The notes under the pieces were generated by a model. That model searched no databases and was not told the origin of the DNA. It worked only from the letters and a program-made list of their open reading frames with translations. Of a DNA stretch of 64,000 bases, positions 1 through 11,141 are shown in pieces. Numbering within the stretch: the stretch's first letter is position 1; each line of letters begins with the position of its first letter. A program made the translations under genes and the position numbers. The stretch is from Hippophae tibetana (taxonomy: Eukaryota; Streptophyta; Magnoliopsida; Rosales; Elaeagnaceae), in the NCBI GenBank assembly GCA_037013495.1, contig CM072806.1:21589501-21653500 (forward strand). Direction: 5' to 3'.

Positions 1-1784
1 ACATCGTTGTGAGCAATATGAATGGCACTCTGATTATCACAATAAATGGGAGTTGCAGAAGATGTGGACACACCCAAATCCTTAAGGAGCCATCGTAGCC
101 AAAAGAGCTCAGATGTGGTATCAACAAGAGGACGATATTCTGCTTCAGTACTGGAGCGGGCCACAAAGGTTTGTTTCTTACTTCGCCAAGAAATCAAAGA
201 AGTACCAAGGAGAAAACAATAACCTGTAGTGGACCTGCGATCAGTAGGATCTCCTGCCCAATCAACATCAGAGAATGCATGAAGTACTAAAGGAGACTGA
301 ACTGAGTAGAAAAGGCCATGGAAGATAGTGCCTTTCAAGTATCGTAGAATACACAGAATAGCAGCATAATGAGTCGATCGTGGAGCAGACAGATACTGGC
401 TCACCTGATGAACAACATAAGAGATGTCTGGATGAGTAACTGTAAGATAAACTAGATTGCCAACCAATCGTCTATAAAGAGAGGGATTAGACAATGGTTT
501 CCCCTCTGATGGTTTCAGATGCGTATTAAGTTCAACTGGAGTGTCAACAGTCTTGCTGTCAGTGAGTCCAGCTTGAGATATGAGGTTAGATGCATACTTT
601 ACTTGAGTAATGTAAAGATCATCTATGGAACGAGTGATCTCAAGACCCAAGAAATAACTTAAATGTCCAAGGTCTTTCATCTCAAACTGCTGACTAAGAA
701 AATCCTTGAGTTCTTGAATGCCACTGAGGTCATCACCAGTTATGATCATATCATCCACATATAGAAGAAGCAAAATGGTGCCTTTATCATTGCGACGAAG
801 AAATAAGGCAGAATCATAAGGACTGGCAGTGTAACCCAAGCGAAGAATGGTGGAACTGAATTTGGCAAACCATTCTCGTGGAGCTTGTTTAAGGCCATAA
901 ATTGCACGTCGAAGGCGACAAACCTTATTTGTTTCAACAGAAAGACCAGGAGAAGGTTGCATATAAACTTCTTCATGCATATCCCCATTAAGGAATGCAT
1001 TTTTAACATCCATCTGAAAAAGGTCCCATTTACTAGCAGCGGCAACAACTAAGAGGGTACGAACAGAGGAAATACGGGCAACTGGAGCAAAAGTCTCTTC
1101 ATAATCAATCCCATACTCTTGTGTAAAACCTCTTGCTACAAGACGAGCCTTATAGCGATCAATAGACCCATCAGCGCGAGTCTTGATCTTATAGATCCAC
1201 TTACTACCAACCACAGATTGACCAGGAGGGAGAGTAACAAGATCCCAAGTATGGTTTTTGGTTAATGCATCAATTTCTTCTTTCATTGCAATCTGCCAAG
1301 AAGGGTTAGTAGATGCCTCACGATAGGTGTGAGGCTCATGGAGTGTAGCAAGGGCAGTGTAACAATGATAGTCAAGTAAATGTGTAGGAATGGATCTTAC
1401 CCGGGTTGAGTGGCAAGGTAGAATGTCTTGTTGAGGATCTTCAGGCGGAGCAGGAGCAAGGGACCTATGTTCAAGGTGAGGTAGCTCATTATCAACCTGT
1501 TCTTCTACGACCTGTCTAGGAGAATCATCAAAAATATCTGAAGATTGAATAGTGAAGTCCAAAGATGGATTAGAAGTATCTGTAGAAGGAACAAGAGACT
1601 CATTTGGAAAAATTTCTAAAACATTTGAATTAGTTAGGGAAGAATGAAAGTGAGAAAGTTCAACAAATAAGCGATGTTCCCAAAAGACAACATTACGGGA
1701 AACACGGAGACGATGTGAGACAGGATCATAGCATCGATACCCTTTTTGAGTTGCACCATAACCAAGAAAACAACAAAGTCTAGA
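1..1784 (-). pseudogene. copia pol: reverse transcriptase and RNase H (partial)
   Basis: The frame is open throughout but has no start of its own: it is the continuation of the integrase frame beyond the stop at 1785. Translated from about 1330 downwards it shows the usual copia RT landmarks: W-I-Y-K-I-K, R-Y-K-A-R-L-V-A-R-G-F, F-Q-M-D-V-K-N-A-F-L-N-G, Y-G-L-K-Q-A-P-R-E-W and the catalytic Y-V-D-D near 747-758. RNase H follows with D-V-D-W-A-G, R-R-S-T-T-G-Y, S-S-T-E-A-E-Y and C-D-N-Q-S-A at the window edge. The RT active site is intact. Expression would need read-through of the upstream stops, so I class it as a pseudogene. Confidence 0.92.
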
Positions 1785-2999
1785 TCAAGGCTCAAGTTTG
1801 TTGTGTTCATGAGGCTGAAGAAGAACGAAACAAACAGATCCGAATGAGCGAAGGTAATGATAGTTAGGAGATGATCCAAAAAGGCACTCATACGGAGTTT
1901 GATTATGAATGACAGCGCTTGGAATGCGATTAATGGCATAAACAACATTAAGAGCAGCTTCACCCCAAAATGTGGTAGGAACTTTGGCAGAGAGAAGAAG
2001 AGCACGAACAGTGTCAAGAATATGACGAAGTTTTCTTTCGGCTCGACCATTTTGTTGAGAGGTTCCTGGACAGGTTAGATGATGTACAGTGCCATAGGAG
2101 TGTAATAGAGTTTGAAAAGCATTTTGAGTATATTCAAGAGCATTATCAGATCGAAAAGTTTTGATATGTTTGGAGAATTGTGTTTCAACCATTTTTGCAA
2201 AGTTATTGTATATTGATAAGATTTCAGAACGAGATTTCATTGGAAAGATCCAACTATAACGAGAATAATCATCAATAAAAACAACAAAATATCGAGATCC
2301 ACCAATACTAGTAACAGGAGAAGGTCCCCCAACATCAGAATGAATTAACTCAAAAATACTATTAGAGATAGATTTACTATTATTGAAAGGTAAAGCTGGT
2401 TGTTTTCCTAACTGACATGAAGTACAATCAAAATTAACTTTGGACACAGAACCCAATAGACTTTTAGAAGCTAACTGTTGTACCCGAGAGGATGGGGCAT
2501 GACCAAGACGAGAATGCCAAAGTGCGAGAGAAGGTAAGGAAGAAACTGCAGCAGTTGCAGCAACAACAGAGGCAAGAGCAACAAGTGGAAGATAAAGATT
2601 GTTTACGGGAAACATACGCCCGACCCTAGGACCGGTCCCAAGTTCTTGCCCCGTTCTCAGATCCTGCACAATACACCCAGAATAGTCAAAAATAAGGCGA
2701 TATCCTAGTTCAGCTAATTGTCCCACAGAGCATAAATTATAGGATAGGTCATGTACATGGAAAACCCCATGAACAGAGAGGGTAGAGGTCGAAACAAAAC
2801 CTAGACTATTCCCATGAATGGTGGAACCATCAACTATATGAATATTAAGGGGATGTGGTGCAGGGTCAAGTTTGGAGAATAAAGATGAGTGAGGTGTCAT
2901 GTGATTGCAACATACAGAGTCAAAAAGCCAAGTTTGAGACTTACCGGGCAAAACTGAGAGGGTAGTGGAAAGAGATGCATTACTAGCCATTTGAATAGC
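1785..2999 (-). pseudogene. copia pol: protease and integrase
   Basis: An open frame of about 400 codons lies between the stops at 3000 and 1785. The protease active-site region reads D-S-V-C-C-N-H-M-T, where the family normally has D-S-G: the glycine is replaced by valine, so the protease is probably dead. The GAG-pre-integrase zinc finger follows (W-H-S-R-L-G-H ... C-T-S-C). The integrase core shows the first Asp in H-S-D-V, the second in R-S-D-N and the Glu in N-G-R-A-E-R-K, which is a complete DDE set. The frame stops at 1785-1787 with TGA just before the conserved R-L-C-C-F-L-G-Y-G block, which continues in the same frame. Confidence 0.93.
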
Positions 3000-3950
3000 C
3001 TAAGTTATGATCTTCTGTAGTTCAATGGAGGAGAGGTTGATAGTGGATTTAGAAGACTGGGACTCTGCTGAACTAGAAGGCATCAACGAAGTAGGCTCAG
3101 CATTAGCAATAGCAGCAGTAGATTTGTTGCGACGGTAACAAGTCTCAATGGTGTGGCCATGACGCTTGCAATAATTGCAGAACCTTTTATTGCTCTGCCT
3201 GCGACGATTGTAAAAGCCAGAGGAATCACCTGATTACTGAGGTTGTTCAATGGCAGGAGCAGGAGGAGTAATAGCCAAAACATTGAGCTTATTTTGGGCT
3301 TGAAGGGTTGCAAGTCGAGCTTCTTCTCTAACCAACTCATTTACAGCAGTATCAAGAGAGGGAAGAGGACTACGATTAAGAAGTTGACCTCAGATTGGCT
3401 CAAAGTCCTTATGGAGTGACATCAAGAACTCATAGAGACGAAATTCATCCCTAATTGTAGCATATTGCTTAGCATCTGTTGAGCATGCCCAAATTGGATC
3501 ACAAAGGTCAATTTGGTCCCAAAGGAAGCGAAGTTGATCAAAGTAGTCATTGATGGATTGCCCTGGTCCCTGTTGCAGTTTATGCAATTCAACTATTAGT
3601 TGATATTTCATGGATCCGTGAGTAGTGGAGTACCTTTTGGTCAACATATCCCATGCTGATTTGGCATCATCAAAGCTGCCTAACAGATTGGAGATGGATG
3701 GAATGGAAGTATTCCGAATCCATGTGAGGATCATGTGGTTGTGACTATCCCATTCAATCATGCGACGAAGAAAGATAACATCTTCTTCATTTGCTCCTTT
3801 ATTAGGAATAATAATTGCACCAGTACAATAATGCCAGAGCATACGACCCTTAAGAAAACTGCGTATAGCTTGAGACCATGACAAATAATTCTTAGTCCCC
3901 TCCAATATAGTATTGATAGGGCAAGAAACAAAATTATCCTTTTTATCCAT
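3000..3950 (-). pseudogene. copia gag with CCHC zinc knuckle
   Basis: I take the start as the ATG at 3950 (M-D-K-K-D-N-F); upstream in that frame there is only a non-ATG extension. The first part is a UBN2-type retrotransposon gag (Y-L-S-W-S-Q-A-I-R-S-F-L, A-W-D-M-L-T-K-R-Y, L-H-K-L-Q-Q-G, L-R-F-L-W-D-Q-I-D). A zinc knuckle C-N-Y-C-K-R-H-G-H-T-I-E-T-C lies at about 3139-3180. Three in-frame stops occur, at 3390, 3234 and 3000. Each is one C-to-T change away from an Arg or Gln codon. Gag would normally form the virus-like particle in the cytoplasm; this copy cannot make a full-length product. Confidence 0.9.
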
Positions 3951-4680
3951 TTGAAAACACAATATGCAAAAATAGACTGCAAAAACGAGATCTACGCGAA
4001 AAACTGGGTAGGGTGAACCTGTAATGCAAAAATCTGGTCAACGGTCAACGGGTAGTCCAGTCAGCGGGCAACGAGCAGTTCGGTCAGTGGGTAACGGGCA
4101 GTTCGGTCAGCTCGGTTCGGTGACGTCAGTTGGAGGTGATGATGATGTCAGCCCTACGCAAGTACTGATGACATCACGAGCAGAGCACGGCGCTTGGCGC
4201 GTCAGATCCATGCGCCGTGGCTGTTGGAGGCGCATATGGAGTCTGATGACTGTGATACTTACACGGTTGTGTAGATCCGGTCGAGCCGATCACAGTGGTA
4301 TCTACAAATAGTTCATCGGGTTAAGATTAACGGTGGCGACGCGAGAATGACGTGCAGATTGATTGTGCGGCGCGTGAGGGAGTGTGCGGTGTCCGATGGT
4401 TGCGATACTTCCACGGTTGTGTAGATCTGGTAGAGACGGTCACAGTGGTATATGCAGAAAAAATTTCGGAACAATATGCACGGCGTCGCCGGTGATTGCA
4501 GTTGTTTGTATGGTGCGGAACTCCTTAACAACAGCTACTGTAATTCCGGAACCTAAGGATAACGGTTGAAAGACGTCGGAGGTTAAACGGTGAATGATTG
4601 CAGCGGCTATTGTGACAGCGGAAGCTATAAGGGTTGAATAACACTAAAAAGAAAACATTGCTAGAAAGACAAGAATAGTG
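3951..4680 (-). other. GC-rich untranslated leader of the copia element, with internal duplications
   Basis: The stretch between primer binding site and gag is GC-rich compared with its surroundings. It contains roughly 23-base near-tandem units at about 4043-4115 (variants of GGGCAACGAGCAGTTCGGTC) and a diverged duplication of about 60 bases at 4246-4312 and 4400-4455, both built round ACGGTTGTGTAGATC and GGTCACAGTGGTAT. No convincing coding capacity is seen on either strand; short open frames here follow from the base composition. Confidence 0.6.
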
Positions 4681-4692
4681 ACTCTGATACCA
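4681..4692 (-). promoter_or_regulatory. primer binding site, initiator tRNA-Met type
   Basis: On the minus strand this reads TGGTATCAGAGT and directly abuts the LTR end. It matches the copia primer binding site complementary to the 3' end of initiator tRNA-Met (TGGTATCAGAGC) except for the last base. Confidence 0.9.
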
Positions 4693-4889
4693 TGTTAGAA
4701 ATACTTAATGATTGTATTCTATTCTGTGAATAAATGAATATACATGTTGCCTTTATATAGGAGTTACAAGTAAACTAGATATGTCTAAAGTAGTTAAATA
4801 TAGATATGCTAGAAGTAAAGAGATATACATTAGAGATATACATTAGAGATATATATATATATTAATATATTACTAGATATACATTAACA
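4693..4889 (-). repeat. 5' LTR of the copia element (197 bp)
   Basis: The ends are TGTTAG at 4693 and TTAACA at 4889, giving a perfect TGTTA/TAACA terminal inverted repeat. On the minus strand a TATA box (CTATATAAAGG) lies at about 4750-4760, roughly 60 bases before the LTR end. The AT-rich stretch 4800-4880 contains repeated AGATATACATTAGAG motifs. The LTR is short for a plant copia element. Confidence 0.88.
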
Positions 4890-5471
4890 TTATCACCGTT
4901 CAAGTATCCATTTTTTTTCAATTTTATAAAAAAATTACTATTTTATTTTCATTTAAAAAATGCAAAAGGAAAAAGAAAATAATGATACAAGTCAATGAAT
5001 CGATTTTTTTGATACATAGATATTATCCTACTTGAACCGAATCCTTTTAGTTTTAAAAGATTTAATTTAATTCGTTATCATCTCTAATTAAAAACTAAAA
5101 ACTTAAATTATAAATTAATAAAAACTCTCTTAAATAATTTATTAAATAAATAGATTAAATATTAACAGAAATTATAGTTGATTAAAAATGAAAAAAAGTA
5201 AGGAAATAATTAGAAAGAAAATAAAAAAAATTATAAATAAAAGAAAAAGAAAAATATATATAATATTTTGCTTTGTCTGATGAATGTGTCGAACATAATA
5301 TTCAATAGGCATCCACGCTTCACGTTTACGTGGCACGATGATTAAATTTGTTAGATTAAAATTATTAAATTTATAGAGAAAATATAATTGGGTTCTTAAC
5401 CCAAATCCTCATATTTACCCTCGTCATGGTCAAACACCTGTGCCATTCTCAATCTGAAATCCCCTTTTGTT
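4890..5471. other. AT-rich intergenic region and promoter of the prolyl oligopeptidase gene
   Basis: There is no coding signal. The left part is A/T-homopolymer rich. An ACGTGGC motif, the core of G-box/ABRE-type bZIP sites, lies at 5328-5334, about 140 bases before the ATG. I see no clear TATA box, and the ACGTGGC match could be chance. Confidence 0.4.
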
Positions 5472-8400
5472 ATGTTCTGCCTTCAAAATTCTCTTTTATT
5501 TAATTTAAGACCCTCTTTCATTTCACACTACTACTCATTTGCCCAATCGCCTTTGAAGCCATTTACATCTAAGACTCTCCGATTCCAGTTTACTCTCCGA
5601 TTTCAATTTCTCCCCTCATCTACCTTCTCTAACCCTAGAATGCGCTTTCTTTCGGCCCTAGACGAACATCTTTCCTATCCTATTGCTCGCAGAGATGAGT
5701 CCGTTGTTGATGACTACCATGGCGTCAAGATTGCTGACCCTTACAGATGGTAATTGAATGGACTTTTTTATTATTACTACTTAATCTATGAAGTTTGTTT
5801 TGCTTTCTTTGCATGTAGATAAATTGCAATAAATTAAAATTAAGGAAAATCATCGCGACACATCAGACACTTATATTATTATTATTTAGGATTTATAACT
5901 TTTTGTGATGCAGTTGACTTTAAGATGTTTCTGCAGTTGGTATAATGACGGTTATGATAGTTGATTTTCTTGTTCTAATGTTTGGCGGTATTTGATTTGT
6001 TTTTATTTTGTTGTTTAGGCTTGAGGATCCTGATTCTGAAGAGACACAAGAGTTTGTCCAGAAACAAGTGGAATTGACGAAATTAATTCTTGATAAATGC
6101 GATACCAGGGATAAGCTTCGCGAGAAAATCACAAAATTCTTCGATCATCCGCGTTATGATCCACCTTTTAAGCGAGGGAATAAGTACTTCTACTTCCATA
6201 ACACCGGGCTTCAGCCCCAAGACGTACTTTACGTGCAGGTTGGTTCGGCTTTGTGCTAGAATTGGATTTAGCTAATGCTTCACATTCATGGCTTATTTGT
6301 CTTATCTTCCTGTTGATCCAACTTTTAGGATAGTTTGGATGGACAACCAGAATCGTTGCTGGATCCCAATTCACTTAGTGAAGACGGGACTGTCTCCTTG
6401 AATATACTCTCAGCAAGTGAGGATGCCAAATACTTGGCGTACGGTCTTAGTACAAGTGGCAGCGATTGGGTGACAGTGAAGCTGATGCGGATTGAAGACA
6501 AAACTGTCCAGCCAGATATTTTATCTTGGGTGACTCTCGCTGCTTCTTGTGCTTTAAGAAGAATGGCACTGATGAAAGAATTTACTGATGTTTATTTCTA
6601 CTTGGTTTCAGGTTAAATTTTCTAGTATTAGTTGGACTCATGATAGCAAAGGATTTTTTTACAGTCGTTACCCTGCTCCAAAGTAAGGGTTCTTTCTTGG
6701 AGTGGATCATGGGTATATGAAATGAGGAAATATGGGAAGGGTAAAGTGATCGTGCTTAAACTATTAGGAGACACAAATATGTACTGTATTTGAGCAATGT
6801 GGCTATAGATTAAGGGAAAATAATTCATGTCAAATTATGATTTTTTTTTTTGTGTATGACGAAAGAGGAAGGATTTTTTATTAGTTTCTCTGCAATTCAT
6901 TTTTGTGACTGTTAAAATTTACAGTTATGGTGGTTTTATGATGTAGAGAAGGGGGTAATATAGATGCTGGGACAGAGACGTCTTCTAATATTTATCACGA
7001 GGTGTACTATCATTTCTTGGGTACGGATCAATCAGAAGACATTTTATGTTGGAAGGATACCGAAAACCCAAAGTACTTGTTTGAAGCAAGTGTCACAGAG
7101 GATGGAAAGGTATTTCTGTTTTATTTGATCATCAGTTCTTTTGAAATGGCATATTGATTGTTTTCATTGCAGAATTTTTTTCAATTTGATGTCAAGTTCT
7201 GTCGTCTTCCTAGGTTCTTTCCCTAATGTTTAAAAGTTGGAACTAAAATATTTTCTGCATCTCATCCTTGTCCCTATCAAAATTTTATATTCTCTATTTC
7301 TTTGTCATCTCTAGGATGGAGAACGTGTTTAAGGGATGAAAATATTAGGGTTAAGATCTTTTGTAATTCTTCAAAATTTACACTTTAGTCCTCTATCTTT
7401 TATGATACACACTTACGGTTATGTAATTCATCAAAAAATACACTTTAGTTATTTATCTTTTAAGGTATATATCTTGAGTCCTCTAACTCTTTAAAAGTTC
7501 TAATTTTGTCAAAATAGTGTTTTTTTCGAGGGTGACTTTGGATTTTTGAAAAATAATTCTAAAAAAAGTCAACCAAAAATTCAAAATTAATAATAAAAAA
7601 ATATTTTTGAAAAAATAAAAAAAAACATATTCAATTTATATTTGGAATGAAAAAAATAATATTATTGGATTTTCAAAATTTTTACTTTTTAAATTTCTAA
7701 TTTAAAAAAATTTATGAATTTTTTTCATTTCAAATATTGTTATTATATTATTATTTATTTATTTTTTACTTTTTTTGTATTTTAAAAATCAAATTATTAT
7801 CTATTTAAAAAAAGTATTACATTTTGTATTTTATTTTTCAAAATTTGGAATTTACCCTTGGAAAAAAAAGATTTTTTGGAGTTGATTAGAACTTTTAAAG
7901 AATTAAATGACTCTAGATGTATATATTGAAAGATATGCACATTTTGATGAATTACAAGATCTTAGATGTATACCTTACAAGACTTGTAAAAGTCACAACC
8001 GAAAATATTAAATAATATCACATGCCAGAACCTTTGAATATATTTAATGTTCATTTAATTAGTGTATTATGACCTAAAACAAGGCCATGCTAGGGTTGAA
8101 ATTATTTTGGATTTTATGTTTGATCTCGAGTCTTAGTTCTGTCATGGATGGATAAAATGAATATCTTTTAATTGTCGAAGTCCTGTATTTGCTCTGGAGT
8201 TGTTTTGTTGACAACTCCAGATTACCATTGGATAGATTATCTGCTTATATATCCATAAATTTAATTGTCAAATCACTACGTGCTTGCCTTAGAAAGAGAA
8301 CTTCCTCCGTATGTGTGTGTATATATATATATATCATATTTTTGTGAGCTAATTTTTGTTATTTTTTTTTGTCTGAAAGCTTTTGTTATTGTGCAGTATG

Positions 8401-10926
8401 TTCTTTTGTACATTGAAGAGGGCTGTGACCCTGTCAACAAGTTTTACTACTGTGACATATCTGCACTTCCAAATGGAGTGGGAGGTTTTAGAGAGAAAAA
8501 GGAGTTGCTTCCTTTTATTAAGGTTATTGATAACTTTGATGCAAAGTATGAAGTCATTGCAAATGATGACACCGTTTTTACCTTCCTAACAAATAGAGAT
8601 GCTCCAAAGTATAAGTTAGTCCGGGTAGATATGAAGGAACCGACTGTTTGGACAGATGTTATTCCAGAATCTGAAAAAGATGTGCTTCAATCGGCATCTG
8701 CTGTGAATGGTAACCAATTGATTGTAAGTTACTTGAGTGATGTGAAGTATGTTCTACAGATAAGGGACTTGACGTCAGGTTCTTTGGTTCATCAGCTGCC
8801 AATTGACATTGGGACAGTTTCTGGGATTTCCGGAAGACGTCAAGAAAGCAGAGTTTTTATTGGGTTTACAAGTTTTCTTACCCCTGGTATAATATATCAA
8901 TGCAATCTAAACAGTGAATTTCCAGATATGAAGATATTTCGAGAAATTACTGTTCCTGGGTTTGAGCGATCAGAGTTCCATGTGAATCAGGTTAATATTG
9001 TTGCTTACCTTGGTTGAATTGGTTTTTTTACTTTTAAGAGCTTATTTCATGAGGCAATATAGTGTTTGTGTTCAACGAAATATTCTTATATCCTAGGCCC
9101 TAGTTGAATGGAACTTTTTTGGACAAGGAGGATCAAACCTCTTTTTCTCGTGTTTGTGGGACCTAATTTTTTTTTAATCCAATATCCAGGTTTTCTTCCC
9201 CAGCAAGGATGGTACCAAGATACCAATGTTCATTGTTGCTAGAAAGAATATTAATTTGGACGGGTCACACCCTTGCTTGTTATATGGATATGGTGGATTT
9301 AACATTAGTTTGACACCATCATTCAGTGCGAGTCGCATCATACTCTCAAGGCATTTAGGTGCTGTTTTCTGCATAGCAAATATTCGTGGTGGAGGAGAGT
9401 ACGGAGAGGAGTGGCATAAAGCTGGATCGCTTGCAAATAAACAGAATTGCTTTGATGATTTCATTTCTGCTGCCAAATACCTTGTAACTGCAGGTTATAC
9501 CCAGCCCAAAAAGTTGTGCATTGAAGGTGGCAGCAATGGTGGGCTGCTTATTGGGGCTTGCATAAATCAGGTATGTTCACATGGTTTTGTATTTATCAAT
9601 TTGTTTCCTATGAAAATTAAGAGTGCATCAAATAGTATTATTATAAAACTTTGTATTGCAGAAACCTGATCTTTTTGGTTGTGCTCTGGCTCATGTTGGT
9701 GTAATGGACATGCTGCGTTTTCATAAGTTCACCATAGGTTTGTCCATAATCTTTATCCTTTGGTTTGGCCAAGTATCCCTCCCCCATCTTTGATTTGGTC
9801 TATTTTTGGTTTTTAGGGCATGCATGGACTTCAGATTACGGTTGCTCTGACAAGGAGGAAGAGTTTCAATGGCTAATTAAGTGAGTAATATTTCTCTCAT
9901 TATAGGGTATCTGTTAGAACTTATTTTTCTTTGCTATTATAGTTGACTTAAATCATTTTGGCCGATCCCATGTTTCTTTTCCATTTTCAGGTACTCCCCT
10001 TTACATAATGTTAGGAGACCCTGGGAACAATCTGATCAACCTTTCCAGTACCCACCTACCCTGCTGCTGACAGCTGATCATGATGATAGAGTTGTACCAT
10101 TGCACTCCTTGAAGCTATTAGCGGTCAGTTATGAAGTGATTGACTAGTCATGCTTATGTTCATTTCAAACAAGTCATATCTTTTCAATAAAGAGATCTCA
10201 AGAACCATAAAGTTCAAATTGAAGGGATTATTGAAATATTACACTTTTATTGTTCAGTAAATAATGAGGTTTCCGATCTGATATATCAAAACTTAAACCA
10301 CAGATTGTTTCTTTTACTGATTTGGATGAGTTATATAGTGTCCCTTTTTACTGTTGGAAACTGAATCATAAGCATTTCAATGTTATGGCAGTATATCCTG
10401 CTATTAAAATACTTTCCGAGCTTTCCCTCCCATTCCAGCTCTCTATGTTAACCTAATTAGCAATATCTATTATGCATTGTGTTTGCATGTTTGAATTATG
10501 CTTTCCTTTCATTGTTGTCTACCTGCAGACCCTGCAATATGTTCTTTGCACAAGCTTGGAGAAGAGCCCACAAATGAATCCAATTCTAGGTCGGATTGAG
10601 TGTAAGGCAGGACATGGAGCAGGGCGGCCAACACAGAAAATGGTTAGACATTTTATGTTTTTATTTTATTTTTTTCAAAGCTATTAGTTAATTGCTTGGC
10701 AATGGTATCTTCTATTGTATCTACTAAATTTCAATCACTGCAGTCTTTTCAATCTTTATAAGAAGGGGAAATATATATATATGCGTGAGTACATGTGTGT
10801 ATATATATCCCAGTTTTTTCATGTATAATGATGAATATTTGCCTCATAATATATATGCAGATTGATGAAGCTTCAGACAGGTATAGTTTCATGGCTAAGA
10901 TGCTGGGTGCATATTGGGTGGAGTAG
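5472..10926 (+). CDS. POP: prolyl oligopeptidase (peptidase family S9A), 12 exons, complete
   Basis: Serine peptidase that cleaves short peptides after proline. Exons: 5472-5749, 6019-6238, 6329-6529, 6612-6682, 6947-7109, 8397-8990, 9190-9570, 9662-9737, 9817-9880, 9991-10123, 10529-10642 and 10861-10926. All introns are GT-AG, and the phases join to 786 codons plus TAG. The beta-propeller spans about residues 70-490 and the alpha/beta-hydrolase domain the rest. The nucleophile is Ser624 in G-G-S-N-G-G, with Asp714 in D-H-D-D-R-V-V-P (Arg716 binds substrate in the family) and His756 in K-A-G-H-G-A-G. Animal prolyl oligopeptidase begins near the second Met (residue 57, base 5640). The 56 residues before it are rich in Ser, Phe, Pro and Arg and poor in acidic residues, like an organelle transit peptide. 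Intron 5 (1287 bp) carries a foldback element. No disabling change is seen. Confidence 0.96.
7355..7995. repeat. imperfect inverted-repeat (MITE/foldback-like) element in intron 5 of the prolyl oligopeptidase gene
   Basis: The left arm (about 7355-7590) and right arm (about 7838-7990) are imperfect reverse complements. Matching blocks include GTAATTCATCAAAA, CTTTAAAAGTTCTA and the T-run followed by an AGGGTAA/GAGGGTGA-type block. The left arm also holds a diverged direct duplication (7360-7410 and 7421-7470). I could not fix the ends or a target duplication, so the limits are approximate. Confidence 0.5.
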
Positions 10927-11030
10927 AAGGTAGTTCATGAAAGTTAGAAGGCATCATCAAATTGTTTTTCAATGTTTCTTCACATACAACCGAAGGAGAC
11001 GACAATGTTGTATGTAGTGCATGCTTTATT

Positions 11031-11141
11031 TATATTTTGGATAATTTCTACCAAATCGTCAATCTGGTATATTTTGGATAATTTCTACCAAATCGTCAAT
11101 CTGGTATATTTTAGATAATTTCTACCAAATCGTCAATCTGG
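11031..11141. repeat. three tandem copies of a 37-bp unit in the 3' flank of the prolyl oligopeptidase gene
   Basis: The units are 11031-11067, 11068-11104 and 11105-11141, and contain GATAATTTCTACC and AAATCGTCAATCTGG. They are identical except for one G/A difference in the third copy. They start 105 bases after the stop codon, so they are probably in the 3' untranslated region or just beyond it. Confidence 0.92.

Larger units (their letters stand above)
1..4889 (-). mobile_element. Ty1/copia retrotransposon, 5' LTR to RNase H, truncated by window edge
   Basis: Read on the minus strand the order is LTR (4693-4889), primer binding site (4681-4692), a GC-rich leader of about 730 bases, then gag, protease, integrase, reverse transcriptase and RNase H, running off the window at base 1. 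Protease-integrase lying before RT is the Ty1/copia order. Gag-pol occupies one continuous frame from the ATG at 3950 to base 1, interrupted by only four stops (3390, 3234, 3000 and 1785). The 3' LTR would lie to the left of the window, so LTR divergence cannot be read. The five bases after the LTR (4890-4894, TTATC) would be one copy of the target duplication. The coding part looks nearly complete, so this is probably a fairly young but inactivated copy. Confidence 0.95.

Noticed and set aside
746..2050. Minus-strand frames at 746-1048 and 1634-2050
   Set aside because: They are out-of-frame shadows of the RT and integrase frame, which gives clear family motifs.
4024..4569. Plus-strand open frames in the copia leader
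   Set aside because: They lie in GC-rich repeats opposite the element's transcription, have no domain, and are explained by base composition.
8265..9017. A separate gene starting at 8265
   Set aside because: The upstream part is intron 5 read through; the true exon 6 of the prolyl oligopeptidase gene begins at 8397 after a TGCAG acceptor.
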